This document shows positions 8,271 through 15,698 of a stretch of DNA of 19,502 nucleotides, one piece after another. The notes beneath the pieces are model-generated. The model did not search any database. It saw only the letters and a list, made by a program, of their open reading frames with translations, and had not been told where the DNA came from. Each line of letters begins with the position of its first letter. Positions within the stretch are counted from its first letter, which is position 1. The DNA is taken from contig CAKUXP010000037.1 of NCBI GenBank assembly GCA_934700345.1, positions 1-19,502 on the forward strand, read 5' to 3'. This DNA is from an uncultured Fibrobacter sp. GTDB lineage: Bacteria > Fibrobacterota > Fibrobacteria > Fibrobacterales > Fibrobacteraceae. The position numbers were made by a program, and so were the translations under genes.

Positions 8271-8740
8271 GCAAGCTCCTTATAGAGATTTACCATTTGC
8301 ACGGCGCTCTCCGCACAATCTGCCCCCTTGTTTCCACCTTTCAAACCGGAACGGCTCATCGCCTGATCGACCGTATCCGTCGTCAGCACGCCAAAAAGAA
8401 CCGGGATCTTGCCGCTCGCGGCAAGAGATGCCGTGCCGCTTGCAACCGCATTCACGACACAGTCGAAATGCGGGGTCTCCCCGCGAATGACCGCACCGAG
8501 GACGATAACCGCATCGAAGCGTTCCATATTGACAAAACGCTTCGCGATACCGGGAAGTTCAAAGGCTCCCGGAACGTGGGCGACCGAAATGTCTTCCGGG
8601 TTCACGCCCAAAGCACAGAGCTTCGAAACTGCTCCCGAAAGAAGTCCCGACGTAACCGTTTCGTTGAAATCGGCTACCGCAATCGCAATGCGCATTCCCT
8701 TGCCGTCGAGGCTTGTACGATAAGTGTTCACTTCAACCAT
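8267..8740 (-). CDS. ribH: 6,7-dimethyl-8-ribityllumazine synthase
   Basis: A 157-residue lumazine synthase, which condenses 5-amino-6-ribitylamino-uracil with 3,4-dihydroxy-2-butanone 4-phosphate in the penultimate step of riboflavin synthesis. Diagnostic segments are VADFNETVT (22-30), VPGAFELPG (56-64), VLGAVIRGETPHFD (80-93) with catalytic His91, and FGVLTTDTVDQA (116-127). The length is typical. An AAGGA ribosome site is 6 bases before the ATG, and ribBA ends 8 bases upstream, whose product supplies one of its substrates. The enzyme normally assembles as a pentamer or a 60-mer shell. The stop overlaps nusB by 4 bases. Confidence 0.97.
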   Translation of the reverse strand: MVEVNTYRTSLDGKGMRIAIAVADFNETVTSGLLSGAVSKLCALGVNPEDISVAHVPGAFELPGIAKRFVNMERFDAVIVLGAVIRGETPHFDCVVNAVASGTASLAASGKIPVLFGVLTTDTVDQAMSRSGLKGGNKGADCAESAVQMVNLYKELA

Positions 8741-8748
8741 AAAAATCC

Positions 8749-9954
8749 TTAGTTATCCAAATTGTGCAAGATATGTCCCATCTTGTCTTTTTTTGTCTGC
8801 AGGTAGAAACGATCTTCCGGTGTCGGCGGAATCTCTATCGGAACGCGTTCCACGATTTCGAGACCATAGCCATCGATGCCCGTCATCTTGGCTGGATTGT
8901 TCGTGAGAAGCTTCATCTGCCGAACGCCCAAATCCTTGAGAATTTGCGCCCCAATGCCGTATTCGCGAAGATCGGGTTTAAAGCCGAGCTTGCGATTCGC
9001 CTCCACCGTATCGAGCCCCTGCTCCTGGAGTTCGTAAGCCCGCAACTTGTTGCAAAGCCCGATTCCGCGACCTTCCTGGTTTCGCATATACAGGAAGACG
9101 CCGCCATGTTCGCCGATAAAGCGCATCGCGCTTTCGAGCTGGGCTCCGCAGTCACAACGCTTGGAAGCGAAGACATCGCCTGTGAGGCATTCGCTGTGTA
9201 CGCGGACATAGACAGGCTTCGAAAAATCTGGATTTCCGGCAACCCAGGCGATATGCTCCGATCCGTCCGTCTTGCTCCGGTAGCCGTAAGCCCGAAAATC
9301 TCCGAATCTCGTCGGGACAAAAGGCGCAGCGATGCGTTCCACGAAAGATTCCGTGCGCAGGCGGTAAGCGATCAGGTCCCGGATGGAAATGATCTTTAGG
9401 CCAAACTTCGTTGCGACCATTTGCAATTCGGGCATTCGCGCCATCGAACCGTCTTCGTTCATAATTTCAATCAGGGCCGCCGCCGGTCGAAGACCGGCAA
9501 GCCTTGCCAAATCGACGGCCGCTTCCGTATGGCCGGCCCGCCGGAGCACGCCTTCCTCCTGCGCATACAGGGGCGAAATGTGTCCCGGCCTTCCAAAGTC
9601 CCCCGCCTTGGACGCCGGATCGGCAAGCGCGAGGATGGTCGCTGCGCGGTCGTGTGCGGAAACGCCCGTCGTGCAGCCTTCGATCTTATCGACCATAATC
9701 GTGAACGGAGTTCCGAGCACGGACGTGTTGTCTTCCGTCTGGCGGGTAAGGCCTAGTTCGCGACAACGCCTTTGGGGAAGCGGGGCGCAGAGGACGCCAC
9801 GGCCCTCGTGGAGCATGAAGTTCACCTTTTCGGGAGAAATCATCTCCGCCGCGATGATGAAGTCGCCTTCGTTCTCGCGGTCCTCGTCATCGACGACAAT
9901 CAGGAACTTTCCGTTCCTAAAATCTTCAATCGCCTCTTCAATCGTGTTCAACAC
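8749..9954 (-). CDS. ribBA: Bifunctional DHBP synthase / GTP cyclohydrolase II
   Basis: A 401-residue two-domain enzyme supplying both precursors of riboflavin. The N-terminal RibB domain (1-200) has DDEDRENEGD (22-31), the TTGVSAHDRA loop (95-104) and GHTEAAVDLA (141-150), which form the site that turns ribulose 5-phosphate into dihydroxybutanone phosphate. The C-terminal RibA domain (about 205-400) has HSECLTGDVF (253-262) and RCDCG (266-270), giving zinc ligands C256, C267 and C269, then NQEGRGIGL (292-300). Both active sites look intact. The start is a GTG with AAGGA about 8 bases ahead, and it overlaps the 3' end of ribE by 17 bases, so translation is probably coupled. The order ribE-ribBA-ribH is a common rib operon order; ribD is missing from the cluster. 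Confidence 0.97.
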   Translation of the reverse strand: MLNTIEEAIEDFRNGKFLIVVDDEDRENEGDFIIAAEMISPEKVNFMLHEGRGVLCAPLPQRRCRELGLTRQTEDNTSVLGTPFTIMVDKIEGCTTGVSAHDRAATILALADPASKAGDFGRPGHISPLYAQEEGVLRRAGHTEAAVDLARLAGLRPAAALIEIMNEDGSMARMPELQMVATKFGLKIISIRDLIAYRLRTESFVERIAAPFVPTRFGDFRAYGYRSKTDGSEHIAWVAGNPDFSKPVYVRVHSECLTGDVFASKRCDCGAQLESAMRFIGEHGGVFLYMRNQEGRGIGLCNKLRAYELQEQGLDTVEANRKLGFKPDLREYGIGAQILKDLGVRQMKLLTNNPAKMTGIDGYGLEIVERVPIEIPPTPEDRFYLQTKKDKMGHILHNLDN

Positions 9955-10546
9955 GGTCCATTTCCTTGATGTGGTTTTCGATATACTTGCCTATCATATC
10001 GACTTCGACATTCACAAGCGTCCCGGGCACCCAGTTGCGCAGGTTGGTACGCGCAAGCGTTTCCGGGATGATACAGACCCGGAGCGAACCTTCGGACTTT
10101 TCCGCAACGGTTAGGCTGATACCGTTTAGCGCAACGGAACCGCGGCGAATGACGTATCTGCGCAGATCGGACGGCAGCTCCAGATCTACTTCCACACCCG
10201 TCTCCCGGGCATTCACGGCGAGAACTTTCACTGTCGTATCGACATGTCCCATGACAAAATGTCCGCCCATCAGGGAATCCGCCCGGCAAGGCTTTTCCAG
10301 ATTGACCAGTGCGCCGGCAACCGCCTGTCTGAAAGAGGTGTTCTCGACCGTCTGGTGCATAATGCAAAATGTCGCCTCGTCCGGCGTGCACGTTTCGATG
10401 GAAAGACACACACCGTCATTCGCGATGCTGTCGCCTGGAACGGAATCCCTGAAAAATTCCGGGGAGCGAAGCCGCATCGTCAAGGCGTCGCCTCTAGGCT
10501 CAAGCGAGACTATCTCGCCGGTGGCTTGGATGATTCCTGTAAACAT
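9938..10546 (-). CDS. ribE: Riboflavin synthase, alpha chain
   Basis: A 202-residue enzyme that converts two lumazine molecules into riboflavin plus the pyrimidine that ribH reuses. It shows the two tandem barrel halves: MFTGIIQATG at the start, GDSIANDGVCLS (38-49) and LMGGHFVMGHVD (92-103) in the first, and SVALNGISLTV with NVEVDMIGKYIE in the second. The length is typical. In the first half the usual GDSIAVNGVCLT reads IANDGVCLS, a small change. It is the first gene of the rib block and lies 30 bases after the stop of the barrel-protein gene. There is no room for an FMN riboswitch in that gap and none was found. Confidence 0.96.
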   Translation of the reverse strand: MFTGIIQATGEIVSLEPRGDALTMRLRSPEFFRDSVPGDSIANDGVCLSIETCTPDEATFCIMHQTVENTSFRQAVAGALVNLEKPCRADSLMGGHFVMGHVDTTVKVLAVNARETGVEVDLELPSDLRRYVIRRGSVALNGISLTVAEKSEGSLRVCIIPETLARTNLRNWVPGTLVNVEVDMIGKYIENHIKEMDRVEHD

Positions 10547-10558
10547 ACGCCCAAAAGA

Positions 10559-10597
10559 TAAAAAAAATGGAACGTCCTAAAACCGGACAAAGCTTCC
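10559..10597 (-). terminator. Terminator-like hairpin with T run after the barrel-protein gene
   Basis: Read on the minus strand, a GGAA/TTCC outer stem and a GTCC/GGAC inner stem enclose a 7-base loop (GGTTTTA) and are followed by A and eight T residues. The hairpin straddles the TAG stop of the barrel-protein gene and ends before ribE. An asymmetric bulge (GCTTT against G) weakens it, so it may only reduce read-through into ribE. It would close the sigma-54-driven two-gene unit. Coordinates are good to about one base. Confidence 0.45.
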
Positions 10598-11788
10598 CAA
10601 CCGGGCTTTTTCCTGCAAAGCGAGTTCCGCAGATATTTCCGGGTGATCTTCCGGGAGGCGGAAGTAACGGGAAAAATGGATTCCCGCAGAGACATACATA
10701 CCAAAGCGTTCCCACTCGAAATTAGCCCGAAGACAGGCGTTTCCCTGGAGCATCCGGCGATTCCACGTAGCGATACGTTCCGCATCCCGAAGCCACCTGT
10801 CCTCTTGCGGACCATACGAAAAGAAAAGGTTTTCGCGAAAATCGAGAGAAAAAAAATGCGAGAAACGGTATTCCAAAAAGGCGCAAATTTCCGGTCCGAA
10901 TTTGGAACGACGACCCAAATAAAACCTTTCCGAGGCAGAATCCGGCAAAATATCCAGTCCGACATCCCAGGGAAACGGCCCGCCGCGTTCAAAATCATCC
11001 CGCAGCGCATATTTAAAATAGGCGGAAACCGACGTGTCCCCGTCAAAGCGTCCCAAAAAGGCTACTTCCATCGAAAAGCCTTTTTCCCGCGAGATTTCAA
11101 AAAAGCTTCCCGCCGAAAGGCGAACGCGGGCCTGGCTGTTCCAAAAAAAATCGCCACGGAATCCCGCCCGAGAGGCTTCGTTCCGGTAAAAATCGCGTTT
11201 TCCCCAAAACGAAACAAAGAAAGTGCCGTGTTCGCGTGCGGAAAAGAGCACTCCCGATTCCAACGAAGCGGCAAACCTGTCGCCAGAAAGCGAATACTCG
11301 ACGCTCGGCGAAAGCGCCACCCGGCTCGTATCGAAGACAGTATTCGGTTCATAGAAGAAGACGTCCGAAGCGAAAAAAACCGCGATGCGGTGGAAAAGTT
11401 CCCCTTGCGGAATAAAAAGTTCCGCGCCGATCCGCAAACCGCCTTCGCCAAAAAACTCGTGCGCTCCCAGGGAATCGCCTAGTTCATCATAGCGGCTTCC
11501 GCCCGCTTCTAGGTTCGCCCAAAAGGAAAGTTCCTTTTCGCCGCTTCCGGAATCCCGCCCGATTTGAAGGGCTTCGTAATATTCGGTAAGGATTTCCTGG
11601 ATTTCCGCATTGTAATTTCCCGGATAGGAATTCGCCATTTCGAACAGATGGATCGCAGTCGCCACATCGCCCGCGCCTTCCGCATCAAGAGCCTTTTCGT
11701 AAAGGGAATCCTGCGGTGTCGCAAACGCAAGACCTAGCCCGAGCAGGATACAGGGAAAAAAGGGATTCTTGGCGTTCCGGGCAGGCAT
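10577..11788 (-). CDS. Exported protein with short helical N-terminus and probable outer-membrane beta-barrel
   Basis: A 403-residue protein I do not recognise by family. It starts with a signal peptide (hydrophobic core about 10-22) and a likely cleavage after AFA (21-23). Residues 27-75 form a TPR-like helix pair (YEKALDAEGAGDVATAIHLFEMA). From about 85 to the end there is a series of strands with alternating hydrophobic and polar residues, rich in Phe, Tyr and Trp, for example TFFVSFWGKRDFY, SVSAYFKYALR and FGMYVSAGIHFSRYF. The last residue is Phe (SFVRF), the usual end of outer-membrane barrels. It starts 3 bases after the stop of the small secreted protein, without a clear ribosome site, so coupling is likely. 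It probably shares that gene's sigma-54 promoter. Barrel topology is inferred from pattern only; a periplasmic beta-rich protein is the alternative. Confidence 0.8.
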   Translation of the reverse strand: MPARNAKNPFFPCILLGLGLAFATPQDSLYEKALDAEGAGDVATAIHLFEMANSYPGNYNAEIQEILTEYYEALQIGRDSGSGEKELSFWANLEAGGSRYDELGDSLGAHEFFGEGGLRIGAELFIPQGELFHRIAVFFASDVFFYEPNTVFDTSRVALSPSVEYSLSGDRFAASLESGVLFSAREHGTFFVSFWGKRDFYRNEASRAGFRGDFFWNSQARVRLSAGSFFEISREKGFSMEVAFLGRFDGDTSVSAYFKYALRDDFERGGPFPWDVGLDILPDSASERFYLGRRSKFGPEICAFLEYRFSHFFSLDFRENLFFSYGPQEDRWLRDAERIATWNRRMLQGNACLRANFEWERFGMYVSAGIHFSRYFRLPEDHPEISAELALQEKARLGSFVRF

Positions 11789-11791
11789 CCG

Positions 11792-12199
11792 TCAGAACTT
11801 CGGATCGCCGAATTCCGGCGGAGGCATTCCGCGACCCGGCTCTTTCATCGGTCTATCGTCCGGCATCTGGCGCCTTCCGTCAAGCGTCCGCGGAAAATTT
11901 TCCCTTTTTGGGGTTTCGGCACTCTTCCGGGAATTTTCGTTCCCTTTTTTGGAAAGCTCGTCTCGAACGGAAGCCTTCTCCCGAAAAGAGCTTTCCCGTA
12001 GGCGGGAAAGTATCCGCGCTCTCGCTTCCCGACGCTCGGCCCGCTTGGCGTCTAGCAAGGAATTCCCGGAACGGGAGCCTTCCGCGGAAAGAGCCTCGAC
12101 AGGTCCCGTGAGCTGTGATTCGGGCATCGATTCGGCACTTGCAGCGCCCTGGAGCGCCACGACAAGAAATGCAGATAGGAAAATTTTCTGGTTTTTCAT
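11792..12199 (-). CDS. Small secreted, highly charged protein
   Basis: A 135-residue protein of unknown function. Residues 1-22 are a clear signal peptide (MKNQK, hydrophobic core FLSAFLVVALQGA, cleavage motif ASA before E23). The mature part has a Lys/Arg/Glu-rich stretch (about 47-105) predicted to be helical, with many Arg-Ala/Arg-Glu pairs, then a Pro/Gly/Met-rich tail (RGMPPPEFGDPKF). No cysteine and no known domain. I chose the ATG at 12199 over an in-frame TTG at 12250 because the signal peptide begins exactly there and because a sigma-54 promoter overlaps the longer leader. There is no good ribosome site before the ATG. It sits between the sigma-54 activator and the barrel protein, so it may be a periplasmic partner of that barrel. 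Confidence 0.72.
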   Translation of the reverse strand: MKNQKIFLSAFLVVALQGAASAESMPESQLTGPVEALSAEGSRSGNSLLDAKRAERREARARILSRLRESSFREKASVRDELSKKGNENSRKSAETPKRENFPRTLDGRRQMPDDRPMKEPGRGMPPPEFGDPKF

Positions 12200-12211
12200 G
12201 CCTACTTGTTT

Positions 12212-12228
12212 TGCAAAAACCGTGCCAA
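12212..12228 (-). promoter_or_regulatory. Sigma-54 (-24/-12) promoter
   Basis: On the minus strand the sequence TTGGCACGGTTTTTGCA matches the sigma-54 consensus TGGCACG-N4-TTGCW at every fixed position and with the right spacing. It lies between the stop of the sigma-54 activator gene and the ATG of the small secreted protein. The transcription start would fall about 12 bases past the TTGC, at about 12200-12202, that is right at the ATG (12199). Coordinates are good to about one base. Its position next to an activator of the matching class makes a chance match unlikely. Confidence 0.85.
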
Positions 12229-12262
12229 GCTTTCCCGGAAAAAATAGCAAACTACGCCCCGC

Positions 12263-13744
12263 CTAGAAAGCCGCCCGCTTCTTGTAATCCTCCTTCTTCA
12301 TTCCCAAACGCTCCATCATTTCGCGGAGCACCTTGCGGTCGATTCCCAGAATCGTCGAAGCGAGCGTCAGGTTTCCGACCGCATCGCGAAGGGCCGCGTC
12401 GATGACGGCCCTGTCCGAAATTTCACGCGATTCCTTGAGTGTCCGCGGGGATTCCTTGACGCTTTCGCGAAGAACGTCTAGTTCCAAGTCCCTCGGCAAA
12501 ATGACAAGACCGTTCGCATTGGCAAGCGCGCGCTGGACCTTATTTTCGAGCTCCCGGACGTTTCCCGGGAACGGGTAGGCGAGCAGAGCCTTTTCCGCCG
12601 CACGGGACAGGCGGAATTTTCCGAGCCCGTATTCGGCGGCGTAGCGTTTCATGAATTCTTCCGCAAGAAGCAGAACATCCTGACCACGATCGCGGAGCGG
12701 CGGAATTTCAAGCGACATCACGTGGACGCGGTAGTACAGATCCTCCCGAAAGCGGTGTTCCCGGACAGCCTTTTCTAGATCCACATGCGTTGCGGAAATG
12801 ATGCGGGCGTTCACCGGGATTTCCCGATTGTCCCCGACCCGCGTAATGTGGCGTTCCTGCAAGACGCGCAAAAGTTTCACCTGCATGTTCAACGGAAGTT
12901 CGCCTATCTCGTCAAGGAAAAGCGTTCCCCCTTCCGCTTCCTCGAAGACGCCTTTCCGAGTATCGATCGCTCCCGTAAACGAACCCTTCACATGGCCGAA
13001 CAGAATCGATTCAATCAGGTTTTCCGGAATCGCTCCGCAGTTAATTGCGACAAAAGGCCTGTCCGCCCGCGGGCTTCTCGAATGGAGCCATCTCGCAAGA
13101 ATCTCCTTGCCCGTTCCCGTTTCGCCCCGAATCATCAGCGGCGCGGGAAGCGCGATAAACTTTTCGGCGGAATCGATTACTTTAGCCATCGCCGGCGAAG
13201 CATAGAGAAGCGAACCCTTGCGGACGACCCCGCGCAATTCGTCAAGCGATTCCTTATCCGTCTTTCGGCGGTATGCGGAAGTCGCTATCTTTTCCAAAAC
13301 GCAGACGAACTTGTCGAACAGCCTCTTGTCGTTTTCGTCGAAGGATTCCTTGCGGGATTCCCGCTGCAAATACAGAAATCCCGAAACGATTTCCGAAGCG
13401 GGCGTCCGGAACGGAGCGACCAGGATGCTCGTCAGGTTGTTCCGCGTAATCGACCGCGAAACATTTACGCTTTCACCATCCGCCAAATTCCAGAGAACCG
13501 CGCGCTTTTCCTCGCGGGCACGCCTCACCGCGCTAAAGGAAATGGCGACCGCGGACGGGTAGGCAAAACGGAACGGCGCATCGGCGAGTTCCGCAGGAAT
13601 TTCGAGCACCGCCGAATCCGCATCGAGAGCCTGGCACGCTACCTTCGCCATTACCGGCAAAAGTTCCTCGGGCATCGACTCGTCTAGCAGCCGGGAAAGC
13701 ATATCTAAAAGATCGGACACGGCAAGCATTGATTCAAGCGTCAC
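12263..13744 (-). CDS. Sigma-54-dependent transcriptional activator (GAF, AAA+, Fis-type HTH)
   Basis: A 493-residue bacterial enhancer-binding protein. The N-terminal 20-150 looks like a GAF sensory domain; there is no receiver or FHA domain. The AAA+ domain (about 178-410) has Walker A GETGTGKE (207-214), the sigma-54 contact loop as GSFTGA (254-259, normally GAFTGA), Walker B GGTLFLDE (272-279), the arginine-finger region FREDLYYR (332-339) and sensor II GNVRELEN (394-401). A Fis-like helix-turn-helix ends the protein (about 458-481, NLTLASTILGIDRKVLREMM). The start is GTG with AAGGAG five bases before it. The kinase gene ends 16 bases upstream, and a perfect sigma-54 promoter follows downstream. 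It would hydrolyse ATP to open sigma-54 promoters, most likely including that one. What the GAF domain senses is unknown. Confidence 0.95.
   Translation of the reverse strand: MTLESMLAVSDLLDMLSRLLDESMPEELLPVMAKVACQALDADSAVLEIPAELADAPFRFAYPSAVAISFSAVRRAREEKRAVLWNLADGESVNVSRSITRNNLTSILVAPFRTPASEIVSGFLYLQRESRKESFDENDKRLFDKFVCVLEKIATSAYRRKTDKESLDELRGVVRKGSLLYASPAMAKVIDSAEKFIALPAPLMIRGETGTGKEILARWLHSRSPRADRPFVAINCGAIPENLIESILFGHVKGSFTGAIDTRKGVFEEAEGGTLFLDEIGELPLNMQVKLLRVLQERHITRVGDNREIPVNARIISATHVDLEKAVREHRFREDLYYRVHVMSLEIPPLRDRGQDVLLLAEEFMKRYAAEYGLGKFRLSRAAEKALLAYPFPGNVRELENKVQRALANANGLVILPRDLELDVLRESVKESPRTLKESREISDRAVIDAALRDAVGNLTLASTILGIDRKVLREMMERLGMKKEDYKKRAAF
12340..12354 (-). promoter_or_regulatory. 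Possible upstream activator site (15-bp palindrome)
   Basis: CGATTCTGGGAATCG on the minus strand has perfect 6-base inverted arms around TGG. It lies inside the 3' end of the activator gene, about 140 bases upstream of the predicted sigma-54 start site, which is the usual place for an enhancer-binding-protein site. It is a single copy and also encodes part of the protein's HTH, so it may be chance. Confidence 0.25.
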
Positions 13745-13760
13745 GCGTTCTCCTTTTTCG

Positions 13761-14900
13761 CTAGAATGCGGAAGAATCCGAATCCACCATGATTCCCCGG
13801 ATATCGGAAGCCGATCTTTCGCCTAGAGGTTCTTCATCCATCAGGCTTCTCGAACGATCCAGCATGGTGTTTCCGACCGTTTCGACGTCCGGGTTTCGAA
13901 ATTTTCCCTTTCCAATATAAACGAAGAAAAAGATTCCGCAGAGAAGAACAAGGACGGCCAAAAAAATTTTTAGGGGAAAAAGACGCATTTTGGAACATTT
14001 CGTTCCGAAAAAGGGTTCCTTGCCAGAAATTTCCCAGCATTCTTCGGGCGACATCGCAATTTCCGCTTCGCGTTCACGGATCCGCTCGCCTAGTTCATGC
14101 ACCCATTGCGCATCCTGCGGGCCTTTGGCGGAGCTTCCGCCGTCTAGAAACCTTTCCGCAATTTCGAGACGCTCGTCGAGTTCGTCGAAATCTTCGCACC
14201 GATCCGTCGGATCCTTCCGGAGCGTTCCCGCCCACACACCCCGGAACGCCGAAAGCTCTTCCGGTTTCAGAACACCTCGACCGTGCAGAAGCATCGCCAC
14301 GTCCAGGGAATCCACCCGAAAAACGGACGCTTCGATTCCATCGAACGTTTCGCCGCCAAAGAGAGGCTCTCCCGAAATCCAGAAATAAAGCAATGCGCCG
14401 AGACTGAAGATTTCGCTTCGGACAGTCGCCGTCGAACCTTCAAGGCGTTCCGGGGCGGCAAAGCGCGGAGCGCCCAACCCGTCGATTCCAAAATCCACCA
14501 CGACAGGCGTCCCTTCCGCCGAGACAAGGACGTTTTCCGGATTCAGATCGCCGTGGAAAACATTTTTGACAGCCATCCGGGAAAGCGTTTCCAGAACGCG
14601 TCTCAAAAGCCTGATGGCCGTTTTCGGAGGCATCGGGGATACCGCCGCACTCGAAACGCCCCGCACATATTCCGAAACGAAAAAACACCGACCGCCGAGA
14701 GCTCCCGTTCCAAGCAAGCGGACCGTTCCGGGAATTTTTCCGTCAAAAGCGGCCTCGTTTTCCATGGCGGAATTTTTTCCGTCCGCATAGACCTTGAGCG
14801 CAACCGGGATTCTCCCATCGAGCAGAGCCTTATAGACTGTCGCCTCGCCACCGCTCTGCACTTTGCGGATACCCGACAGGCGGGAAGAAAGATCCGTCAC
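13761..14900 (-). CDS. Membrane-anchored Ser/Thr protein kinase-like protein
   Basis: A 379-residue protein with an Hanks-type kinase domain (about 10-250), one membrane helix (about 308-328) and a 50-residue extracytoplasmic tail. Visible elements are a reduced glycine loop SGGEATVYK (16-24), VALKVY with Lys36, the catalytic loop HGDLNPEN (116-123) with Asp118 and Asn123, DFG (136-138) and APE (149-151). The loop differs from HRDLKPEN at two places, and the activation segment is only about 10 residues, with no Ser, Thr or Tyr. The start is GTG, overlapping the TPR lipoprotein stop by 4 bases, with GAGGGGG before it. The sigma-54 activator follows after 16 bases, which makes it the obvious candidate substrate. 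Essential residues are kept, so activity is plausible, but a pseudokinase cannot be excluded. Confidence 0.9.
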   Translation of the reverse strand: MTDLSSRLSGIRKVQSGGEATVYKALLDGRIPVALKVYADGKNSAMENEAAFDGKIPGTVRLLGTGALGGRCFFVSEYVRGVSSAAVSPMPPKTAIRLLRRVLETLSRMAVKNVFHGDLNPENVLVSAEGTPVVVDFGIDGLGAPRFAAPERLEGSTATVRSEIFSLGALLYFWISGEPLFGGETFDGIEASVFRVDSLDVAMLLHGRGVLKPEELSAFRGVWAGTLRKDPTDRCEDFDELDERLEIAERFLDGGSSAKGPQDAQWVHELGERIREREAEIAMSPEECWEISGKEPFFGTKCSKMRLFPLKIFLAVLVLLCGIFFFVYIGKGKFRNPDVETVGNTMLDRSRSLMDEEPLGERSASDIRGIMVDSDSSAF

Positions 14901-15601
14901 GGAGCCCCCTCTTCCGCAAACCGGACCTTCAGGCTATCTTCCGCTATTTGCGTCCAAAGCTCCAGGTGATGATTTTCCGGGAATCGGAGAGAACCTACCG
15001 ACCAGATGTCCCAGGCGTCCTCGACATTTCCCATTTTCCAATGCAGGTTTCCCAGGTTGGAATAGGCCGGCGAGAAATCCGGGCTTTCGGAAATAATCCA
15101 AGCGAAAATTTTTTTTGCGCCTTCCATGTCGCCTGCCCCCTGGAGAGCGAGCGCCTTCAGGTTCCAACTGAAATAGTTCGTACTGTCAAGCGCGAGCGAT
15201 TCATTCAAAATGCCGAGGATCTTGGCCTGGGGGTTTTCGAGCGTTCTTGCGCGAGCCAGGTAGAAGAGCGCAGACGAGTGCATTTTCTTCGCAGCCGAGC
15301 TGTCGATTTTAGAAAGGATGCGGAATTCCGTCAATGTACGCATCCAGAGCTTCACCGAATGGTTCCCGACCCGTTCCGCCGCCTCCGCCTTGCCGAACAG
15401 GGAAAGCGCCATGCCGTAGCGGGCATCCCGATTTGCCGGGTTTTCATCTAGGACTTCCGAAAATTTCCGGGCGGCACGATCAAAATCCCCGATGCGAAGC
15501 GCTTCGCTTCCAAGTTCAAGCGAAGAGCGGCAACCTGCGACAGACAAGGCGCAAAGCAACAGCAGAACGTACGATTTTTTACTCTTGACCAAAAAGCCCA
15601 T
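14897..15601 (-). CDS. TPR lipoprotein
   Basis: A 234-residue protein with a lipoprotein signal: a basic start (KSKKS), hydrophobic core and lipobox VAGC ending at Cys24. The mature part is helical with TPR-like repeats: around 32-65 (IGDFDRAARKFSEVLDENP), 108-141, 144-175 (ALALQGAGDMEGAKKIFAWIISESP) and 178-210 (AYSNLGNLHWKMGNVEDAWDIW). The residue after Cys is Arg, not Asp, so by the E. coli rule it would go to the outer membrane, though that rule may not hold here. It is the first gene of the long minus-strand run, and its stop overlaps the kinase start by 4 bases. Its likely role is a periplasmic sensor or scaffold for the kinase tail; that is inference. No strong ribosome site is visible before the ATG. 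Confidence 0.85.
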   Translation of the reverse strand: MGFLVKSKKSYVLLLLCALSVAGCRSSLELGSEALRIGDFDRAARKFSEVLDENPANRDARYGMALSLFGKAEAAERVGNHSVKLWMRTLTEFRILSKIDSSAAKKMHSSALFYLARARTLENPQAKILGILNESLALDSTNYFSWNLKALALQGAGDMEGAKKIFAWIISESPDFSPAYSNLGNLHWKMGNVEDAWDIWSVGSLRFPENHHLELWTQIAEDSLKVRFAEEGAP

Positions 15602-15698
15602 AAAACCCGAATTTCAGGCGATTTCCCGCAAAAAACGACGAAAGCGCCTGTTCTTAAATTTAATATATTTGGGTTGAATCTTTTCAACGGAGTGAAAA
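15602..15698. promoter_or_regulatory. Divergent promoter region between the two operons
   Basis: This 97-base AT-rich spacer separates the minus-strand run from the plus-strand dehydrogenase-biotin operon. For the minus strand, TTGAAA (15682-15687) and TATTAA spaced 16 bases apart make a plausible sigma-70 promoter. For the plus strand, TAATAT (15661-15666) is a candidate -10 with a poor -35. A TTGAA-N4-TTCAA inverted repeat at 15674-15687 overlaps the minus-strand -35 and could be an operator. GGAG at 15689-15692 is the ribosome site of the plus-strand gene. Confidence 0.45.

Noticed and set aside
10547..10576. FMN riboswitch before the riboflavin genes
   Set aside because: The gap is 30 bases, far too short, and no RFN-type conserved segments are visible in the preceding gene end.
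12200..12250. Upstream TTG start for the small secreted protein
   Set aside because: It would place 17 residues before a perfect signal peptide and would be coded across the sigma-54 promoter, so transcripts from that promoter could not use it.
12785..13687. A 300-codon plus-strand frame opposite the sigma-54 activator
   Set aside because: The opposite strand has all AAA+ motifs in order; this frame has none of any family.
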